DNA of 9,325 nucleotides from Syntrophaceae bacterium UBA2192 (GTDB taxonomy: Bacteria > Desulfobacterota > Syntrophia > Syntrophales > UBA2192): the NCBI GenBank assembly GCA_002327315.1, contig DCVI01000053.1, positions 4,066 to 13,390 on the forward strand, given 5' to 3'. Under the pieces are notes generated by a model. The model was not told the origin of the DNA, did not search any database, and worked only from the letters and a program-made list of their open reading frames with translations. Positions 4,967 to 9,325 of this stretch are shown one piece after another. Both the position numbers and the translations under genes were made by a program. Each line of letters begins with the position of its first letter. Positions within the stretch are counted from its first letter, which is position 1.

Positions 4967-5326
4967 TTATCGCGTCGCGGCCGCCCTCTTTTGCTCCCGC
5001 TTCTCCTGGCAGTCAACGCACAGCAGTGCCGTGGGCTCGGCCATCAGGCGCTTCCCCGAGATCTCGCCGTCGCAGGAGAGGCAGATGCCGTAGCTTCCCT
5101 GCTCCATCCGGTCCAGGGCCAGGGCCAGCTTCCGGATCTCCGCGTTTTCCCTCGCCCGGAAGAGGCGCAAGAGATCCCGCTCGCGCTCCTGGGTCGCCTG
5201 GTCCACCGGGTCGGAAAGCCTTTCCTCCGCATCCGTTTCTTCGGGGCCGTGTCCCGCCTGGCGGCTCACCTCGGCGAGCCTTTTCAAGATAACCGTTCTC
5301 AGGGTTTGACGTTTCCTGTTGTCCAT
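4967..5326 (-). CDS. DksA/TraR-family zinc-finger protein
   Basis: A 119-residue protein. Relatives bind in the RNA polymerase secondary channel and alter promoter response, often with ppGpp. Seen: an N-terminal helix, the coiled-coil tip motif SDPVDQATQ with Asp39 and Asp42 corresponding to the acidic tip residues of DksA, a second helix running to RMEQGSYGIC, and a C4 zinc finger with Cys82, Cys85, Cys103 and Cys106 (CLSC...CVDC). It ends in a basic tail. It is shorter than Escherichia coli DksA (151 aa), lacking most of its N-terminal extension. The start at 5326 was chosen because AGAGGTGG lies just upstream; the frame stays open to 5410, but those codons lack family character. It is convergent with the YihY-family gene and has no promoter I can identify with confidence. 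DksA versus a DksA-like paralogue cannot be decided here. Confidence 0.88.
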   Translation of the reverse strand: MDNRKRQTLRTVILKRLAEVSRQAGHGPEETDAEERLSDPVDQATQERERDLLRLFRARENAEIRKLALALDRMEQGSYGICLSCDGEISGKRLMAEPTALLCVDCQEKREQKRAAATR

Positions 5327-5739
5327 CCGTTCCACCTCTGCATCTGCTCGGGCACCGTGGTCCCGCAAGCGGCTTGAAAAAATGCGAATACTCCTCCCCT
5401 GGTACGGCATCCCGCTTTTTTTAGCGGCTGATTAACGGGGATCGACGAAACCGATGAATGGAGCCCGGAATCGTGCGCGCAGAAAATTTCATTAAGTGGA
5501 ACAAAAATTAAACCGGACTGTCGGTCAATGCAATATCAATAGATCAACAGGATTTTGTCAGGTCGAAACTGTAATGCTGAAATTTGCTTTAAATGGCACC
5601 ATTACGATCGGCAAGGATGCATCTTATCTTAGGCCGATTTTCATGCTATGAATCTTTTCAGGGCTAAGAGGTTTCAAGGTTTTGCCAAAAGCTTTTCCGA
5701 AGCAAGCCGGCGAAGAGAAGGCCAGGAAAGGATAAGACC
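5327..5739. other. 413-bp intergenic region, relatively AT-rich, divergent spacer
   Basis: The spacer lies between the DksA/TraR-type gene (minus) and the MscS-family gene (plus), so it should hold both promoters. Visible: a CCGCT/AGCGG hairpin with a T-rich loop (5412-5427), an AT-rich stretch from about 5480 to 5660, a hairpin ATCGGC/GCCGAT (5607-5612/5633-5638), and a weak plus-strand promoter-like pair TTGTCA (5555-5560) and TGAAAT (5578-5583), 17 bp apart. I see no ORF, tRNA or recognised riboswitch. Confidence 0.5.
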
Positions 5740-7488
5740 ATGTTTTCGATCCGTATCGCCATGGCGGTGATGCTTGCCGCTTGTCTCGTTACCGGCGCCC
5801 AAGCCGCCGAGAAGGCAAAACCTGCCGAGGTGCTGAAAGGCTCCGTGCAGGCCGAGGCCACCTATGACGATCCCCTGGGGCGAAGCACGCCTCAGGGTAC
5901 CGTCGTCGGTTTTCTGAAGGCAATGCAGCGCGAGGATTATGAGCGGGCTGTCGACTTCCTGGATACACGCCAGACGGGGAAACGCGCTGAGCTGCTTGCC
6001 ATCGAACTGCATCACATTCTCGACGAGGGGCTGTCGACCGTTACGACCACGCTCAGCGTGAAGCCCGAGGGGAACCTCCAGGACCACCTGCCCGACAACC
6101 GCGAGCTGGTGGGCATGGTCAAGACGAAGAAGGGGGAATACAAGATCCTGCTCGAGCGCGTCCAGAAGGAAAACAACCCCCCGGTCTGGCTCTTTTCCTC
6201 GGAGACCCTGAAGCTCGTTCCCCAGATCTACGATGAGATCGACGTTCCCTGGCTTGAGAAGCATCTGCCGGCGGCCATGACAGAGACCCGCGTTGCCGGT
6301 CAACCGCTGTACCGGTGGGTCATACCCCTTGTGGTGCTTCCCCTGGTGCTTTTTCTCGGCTGGCTCTTCACGAGGGCGATCTTTGCCCTGGTTCGCGAGC
6401 CGATGCGCAAGCGGTTCGGCGAGGCGGTGATGAGCAAGCTCAGGGGGATCGGAAAGCCCCTGATGCTTCTTTTCGCGTCAGGCGCGGTTTACGTCATTTC
6501 CCTCGGCTCGGCCTCGCTCCTCACCCGGCTGTTCTGGACGTTCATGGCCTCGACGATGGCCGTTGTCGGCCTGACGTGGCTTATCCTCTATCTGATTGAC
6601 GCCGGTGCGGACATCATCGAGCGGCGCAGACCCGAGGCCGCCAATGCGGTCATCCGCCTTTCGGCAACACTCATGAAGGCCCTGGCCGTCGTCGTGGGGC
6701 TCGTGGTCATCTTCTATTACTTTGCCGGCATCAATCTCACGGCCGTCGTTGCCGGCCTCGGCATCGGCGGCATCGCCGTGGCCTTTGCCGCCCAGAAGAC
6801 GATCGAGAACTTCTTCGGCGGGCTCTTCCTCGTCTGGGACAAACCTATCCGGTTGGGCGATTACTGCAAGGCCGGCGAGCATGCCGGCACCGTCGAGCAC
6901 ATCGGCCTGCGCTCCACGCTCATCCGCACGCTTGCCCGCACCGTCGTCTCCATTCCCAACGGCCAGCTCTCGTCGATCAGTGTCGAGAACTTCGCCCTGC
7001 GCGACCGTTTCCTCTTCAAGCACACCCTGAACCTGCGATACGAGACGACAGCGGACCAGCTCCGCTACCTCCTGGCGCAGATCCGCGAGCTGCTGTACCA
7101 GCACCCCCGGGTAGACTCCACATCGGCCCGCATTCGCTTCATCAGCTTCGGGCCATCCTCGCTCGATACGGAGGTCTTCGCCTACGTGCTCGTGAAGGAT
7201 TACGATGCGTTCCTCGCCGTCCAGGAAGATCTCCTGCTGCGGATCATGGACCTCGTCGAGTCGAGCGGCAGCGGTTTTGCCTTCCCCTCGCAGACCCTAT
7301 ACATGGCAGGAGACGGGGGGCTCGACGAGGAAAAGAGCCGCAAGGCCGCCGAGACCGTCCGCCGCTGGCGGGACGAGGGCGAGCTTCCCTTCCCGGATCA
7401 CACGCCCGCGCTGGTCTCTCACCTCGACAGCACGCTGGACTACCCGCCAAAGGGCTCGGTGCTGAGCGGGAAGAAAGAGAGCGTGTAG
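5740..7488 (+). CDS. MscS-family mechanosensitive ion channel with N-terminal periplasmic domain
   Basis: A 582-residue inner-membrane channel of the small-conductance mechanosensitive family, which opens on hypo-osmotic shock to release solutes. Domains: a signal peptide (residues 1-22, cleavage likely after GAQA), a mixed alpha/beta periplasmic domain (about 24-185), then hydrophobic segments at about 190-212, 241-262, 265-287 and 311-330, and the Gly/Ala-rich pore helix (about 332-351, AGLGIGGIAVAFAAQK). The MscS core follows: QKTIENFFGGLFLVWD (352-367), PIRLGDY, IPNGQLSS (405-412) with the family's PN motif, and an alpha/beta C-terminal domain (about 430-530). A charged tail ends the protein. 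It is about twice the length of E. coli MscS (286 aa), the excess being the N-terminal domain. The start at 5740 has AGGAAAGGA upstream. The stop TAG (7486-7488) overlaps the first base of a tandem repeat. Confidence 0.92.
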   Translation: MFSIRIAMAVMLAACLVTGAQAAEKAKPAEVLKGSVQAEATYDDPLGRSTPQGTVVGFLKAMQREDYERAVDFLDTRQTGKRAELLAIELHHILDEGLSTVTTTLSVKPEGNLQDHLPDNRELVGMVKTKKGEYKILLERVQKENNPPVWLFSSETLKLVPQIYDEIDVPWLEKHLPAAMTETRVAGQPLYRWVIPLVVLPLVLFLGWLFTRAIFALVREPMRKRFGEAVMSKLRGIGKPLMLLFASGAVYVISLGSASLLTRLFWTFMASTMAVVGLTWLILYLIDAGADIIERRRPEAANAVIRLSATLMKALAVVVGLVVIFYYFAGINLTAVVAGLGIGGIAVAFAAQKTIENFFGGLFLVWDKPIRLGDYCKAGEHAGTVEHIGLRSTLIRTLARTVVSIPNGQLSSISVENFALRDRFLFKHTLNLRYETTADQLRYLLAQIRELLYQHPRVDSTSARIRFISFGPSSLDTEVFAYVLVKDYDAFLAVQEDLLLRIMDLVESSGSGFAFPSQTLYMAGDGGLDEEKSRKAAETVRRWRDEGELPFPDHTPALVSHLDSTLDYPPKGSVLSGKKESV

Positions 7489-7526
7489 GTCACAGGTCAC
7501 AGGTCACAGGTCACAGGTCACAGGTC
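7488..7526. repeat. 7-bp tandem repeat, five GGTCACA units
   Basis: Five perfect contiguous copies (7488-7522) plus a partial GGTC. The first base is the last base of the MscS-family stop codon. Nearby 7550-7560 (CCTGTCACCT) is a near-complement of the repeat, so a hairpin with one mismatch is possible in the transcript. Confidence 0.85.
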
Positions 7527-7581
7527 TTTCCTGCTACCTGACACCTGCAACCTGTCACCTTGGTCAGGCGCCCTGCGGCAT

Positions 7582-7671
7582 GACGGAACAGACGGGACAG
7601 ACCGGATAGACGGGACAGACCAGATAGACCAGATAGACTAGATAGACCAAATAGACCAGATGGACCAGACA
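7582..7671. repeat. 9-bp tandem array, ten units, overlapping the start of the RNase gene
   Basis: Ten contiguous 9-bp units of the form GAC(C/G)(A/G)GA(T/C)A. Early units are GACGGGACA-like and later ones GACCAGATA-like; TG replaces TA in the ninth unit, creating the ATG at 7660-7662. The array is preceded by GCGGCATGACGG, matching GCGGCGTGACGG before the second array at 9292. The unit length is a multiple of three, so copy-number changes would keep the frame. Confidence 0.85.
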
Positions 7672-9144
7672 GACCCAAAAAGATCCGGCCGACACCTCGA
7701 GATCCTGCGACGCATCGCGCGCCGGGCGATGATCGAGCGGGGCTTCCTGCCCGATTTCTCCGCCCGGGTCGAGAGCGAGCTGGCGGGTCTGAAGGCGGCC
7801 CCTGCTGCTGATTCAGACAGCGTCCGCGACCTCCGTGATCTCCCCTGGTGCTCCATCGACAACGATGAGTCCAGGGACCTCGACCAGCTTACCGTCGTCC
7901 GGGAGGGCGCAAAAGACGCGGTGACGATCCTCGTTGCCATCGCCGATGTGGACACGGTGGTCCGCAAAGGCCAGGCCATCGACGATCACGCCTGCCACAA
8001 CACGACGTCCATCTACACCCCCGCCCGGATCTTTTCCATGATTCCCGAGGCGCTCTCGACGGGCCTCACGTCGCTCAACGACGGCGAAGACCGCGCAGCC
8101 GTCGTCGTCGAGATGACCGTGGGCGGCGACGGCGCGCTTGACGGCTCCGACGTCTACCGGGCCCTGGTTCGCAACCGCGCAAAGCTCGCCTACAACGCCC
8201 TTGCGCCATGGCTGGAAGGGCAGGGGCCCGCCCCCGGGGCCGTGACGGCCGTGAAGGGTCTCGAGAAAAACCTTCGCACCCAGGACTGCGTGGCCCAGAT
8301 GCTCCGGAGCCGGCGCCAGGCCCACGGGGCCCTCAACCTCGAAACGGTGGAGGCAAATCCCGTCTTTGACGGCGACCGGGTGAAGTCCTACACGATCGAA
8401 CGAAAGAATCGGGCCAAGGAACTGATCGAGGATTTCATGATTGCGGCCAACTCGGTGGTCGCCCGCTATCTCGAATCCAGGCGGGTCCCATCGATCCGCC
8501 GCGTGGTCCATGCCCCCAAGCGGTGGGACCGCATCGTCGGCGTGGCCTCGGAGAAGGGCTGGACGCTTCCCGGCGAGCCCGACGCGAAGGCCCTGGAAGG
8601 GTTCCTGACGGCCCAGAAGGCCCGCGACCCGGGGCGCTTCCACAACCTCTCCCAGACCGTCATCAAGCTCATCGGCGCGGGCGAGTACATGGCCGACTTC
8701 CCCGGCAGGGAGGCCCCGGGACACTTCGGCCTTGCCGTGAAGGACTACGCCCACTCCACGGCCCCCAACCGCCGCTTTCCCGACCTCGTCACGCAGCGGC
8801 TCGTGAAGGCCGCCATCGAGGGCCGGCCCGTACCCTACGGCGACGGGGAACTCGTTGACATCGCCCGCCACTGCACCCTCAAGGAGGACGATGCCAACAA
8901 GGTCGAGCGCCTCGTGCGCAAGTCGGCCTTCGCGCTGATGCTTCAGGCGCGCATCGGCGAGTCCTTCGACGCTATCGTCACCGGCGCTGCCCCCAAGGGC
9001 ACCTGGGTGCGCATCAACGGCCAGCCCGTCGAGGGAAGGCTTGTCGAAGGCTTCGGAGGCCTCGACGTGGGCGACCGCCTGCGCGTAAATCTCATCCGCA
9101 CCGACGTGGAACAAGGCTTTATCGATTTCAGGCGAGTGGATTGA
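7660..9144 (+). CDS. RNB-domain exoribonuclease (RNase II/R family, short form)
   Basis: A 494-residue protein with the RNase II catalytic domain, which degrades RNA processively 3' to 5' in the cytoplasm using a divalent metal. Seen: a short N-terminal helix region (8-50) replacing the usual cold-shock domains, the metal-binding motif SIDNDESRDLDQL with Asp67, Asp73 and Asp75, VAIADVDTVV, IYTPARIFSMIPEALSTG (about 118-135), the late motif YAHSTAPNRRFPDLV with Arg371 and Arg372 (363-377), and a C-terminal S1-like beta segment (about 433-494). The fourth aspartate of the E. coli RNase II site (Asp210) is replaced by Gln76. E. coli RNase II has 644 residues; this form lacks the two N-terminal cold-shock domains. 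The first codons (MDQTDP) come from the tandem array and no Shine-Dalgarno is visible. An internal ATG at 7729 is possible, but it would remove part of the helix. Confidence 0.88.
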   Translation: MDQTDPKRSGRHLEILRRIARRAMIERGFLPDFSARVESELAGLKAAPAADSDSVRDLRDLPWCSIDNDESRDLDQLTVVREGAKDAVTILVAIADVDTVVRKGQAIDDHACHNTTSIYTPARIFSMIPEALSTGLTSLNDGEDRAAVVVEMTVGGDGALDGSDVYRALVRNRAKLAYNALAPWLEGQGPAPGAVTAVKGLEKNLRTQDCVAQMLRSRRQAHGALNLETVEANPVFDGDRVKSYTIERKNRAKELIEDFMIAANSVVARYLESRRVPSIRRVVHAPKRWDRIVGVASEKGWTLPGEPDAKALEGFLTAQKARDPGRFHNLSQTVIKLIGAGEYMADFPGREAPGHFGLAVKDYAHSTAPNRRFPDLVTQRLVKAAIEGRPVPYGDGELVDIARHCTLKEDDANKVERLVRKSAFALMLQARIGESFDAIVTGAAPKGTWVRINGQPVEGRLVEGFGGLDVGDRLRVNLIRTDVEQGFIDFRRVD

Positions 9145-9154
9145 CGGTCAAAAG

Positions 9155-9183
9155 AAGTGTCTCAGTGTTTAAGTGTCTGAGTG
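9155..9183. repeat. Imperfect 13-bp direct repeat after the RNase gene
   Basis: AAGTGTCTCAGTG (9155-9167) and AAGTGTCTGAGTG (9171-9183) differ at one base and are spaced by 3 bp. CTCAG and CTGAG within them are complementary and could form a small stem. No T-tract follows. Confidence 0.55.
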
Positions 9184-9273
9184 AAGAGGATGAAGGGACC
9201 AGGGACTAGGGTGTAGGGACGAAAAAAAAGGTCTTCCGGATTCAGAATACCCTATTACCCAATTATCAGTTAC

Positions 9274-9290
9274 CGCCGCCGAAGGCGGCG
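9274..9290. other. GC-rich hairpin preceding the second 9-bp array
   Basis: CGCCGCC (9274-9280) and GGCGGCG (9284-9290) form a perfect 7-bp stem with a GAA loop, directly next to the repeat array at 9292. There is no T-tract, so it is a poor terminator. A poly-A run (9223-9230) lies about 45 bp upstream. Confidence 0.55.
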
Positions 9291-9291
9291 T

Positions 9292-9325
9292 GACGGGACA
9301 GACGGGATAGACCAGACAGACCAGA
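9292..9325. repeat. Second copy of the 9-bp tandem array, cut by the window end
   Basis: Units GACGGGACA, GACGGGATA, GACCAGACA and a partial GACCAGA follow the same consensus and order (GGG-type then CCAG-type) as the array at 7582-7671, after a matching GCGGC(G/A)TGACGG lead-in. The array probably continues beyond the window. Confidence 0.8.

Noticed and set aside
4026..5093. Open frame overlapping the YihY-family gene in another frame
   Set aside because: It is Arg/Pro/Ala/Gly/His-rich, typical of a shifted frame, while the YihY frame carries six hydrophobic helices.
5327..5410. Longer DksA/TraR-type start at 5410
   Set aside because: The extra 28 residues do not resemble the family, and a better Shine-Dalgarno precedes the ATG at 5326.
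5411..5739. Riboswitch or small RNA in the AT-rich spacer before the MscS-family gene
   Set aside because: Only two small hairpins were found, and no conserved riboswitch core such as a cyclic-di-GMP motif could be matched by eye.
7488..7671. CRISPR array
   Set aside because: The units are 7 and 9 bp in direct tandem without spacers, so they are simple tandem repeats.
7813..9114. 433-codon open frame antisense to the RNase gene
   Set aside because: The RNB domain motifs on the plus strand are clear. The antisense product is low in recognisable structure and has no promoter or Shine-Dalgarno.

Overview
The window is GC-rich, densely coded on both strands, and reads like a chromosomal segment of an anaerobic Desulfobacterota-type (deltaproteobacterial) bacterium. 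This is inferred from a 4-hydroxybutyrate/butyrate-type CoA-transferase next to iron-sulfur-type small proteins, a DksA/TraR zinc-finger protein with the proteobacterial DPVD motif, a short RNase II-type enzyme, a probable selenoprotein, and many short intergenic repeats. Species cannot be named from sequence alone.

Layout. Positions 1-58 hold the edge of a dispersed repeat. Positions 76-1992 form a tight plus-strand operon: a NifU C-terminal-domain protein, a four-cysteine protein with a CGGCNP motif, and a CoA-transferase of the acetyl-CoA hydrolase/transferase family, with 4-bp and 68-bp gene overlaps. Positions 1993-2236 are a spacer with two hairpins and a 7-bp tandem repeat. An unrecognised 214-residue helical protein follows (2237-2881).

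The most interesting object is 2976-3371. Conventional calling would split it into two short ORFs, but it reads as one 131-residue frame interrupted by a single TGA at codon 34 in the context GGG-TGA-AAG-TGC, that is a Sec-Lys-Cys motif. A hairpin with a GGGAC apical loop begins 10 nt after the TGA, as expected of a bacterial SECIS. It has a good Shine-Dalgarno. Its C-terminus runs into an imperfect palindromic, MITE-like repeat (3331-3598) with 19-bp perfect ends.

From 3598 to 3891 a small two-helix membrane protein lies on the minus strand, transcribed divergently from a YihY/BrkB-family membrane protein (4087-4950). The spacer between them carries two back-to-back sigma70-type promoters, each with a 17-bp spacer, and a perfect hairpin in the YihY leader. 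A DksA/TraR-family protein (4967-5326, minus) converges on yihY. A 413-bp relatively AT-rich spacer precedes a large MscS-family mechanosensitive channel (5740-7488). Its stop codon abuts a 7-bp tandem repeat, followed by a 9-bp tandem array that supplies the start codon of an RNB-domain exoribonuclease (7660-9144). A second copy of the 9-bp array begins at 9292 and runs off the window.

Apart from the first three genes there is no clear single pathway. The envelope genes (small membrane protein, YihY, MscS) and the regulator/RNase genes look like ordinary housekeeping and stress functions interspersed with repeat-rich spacers.
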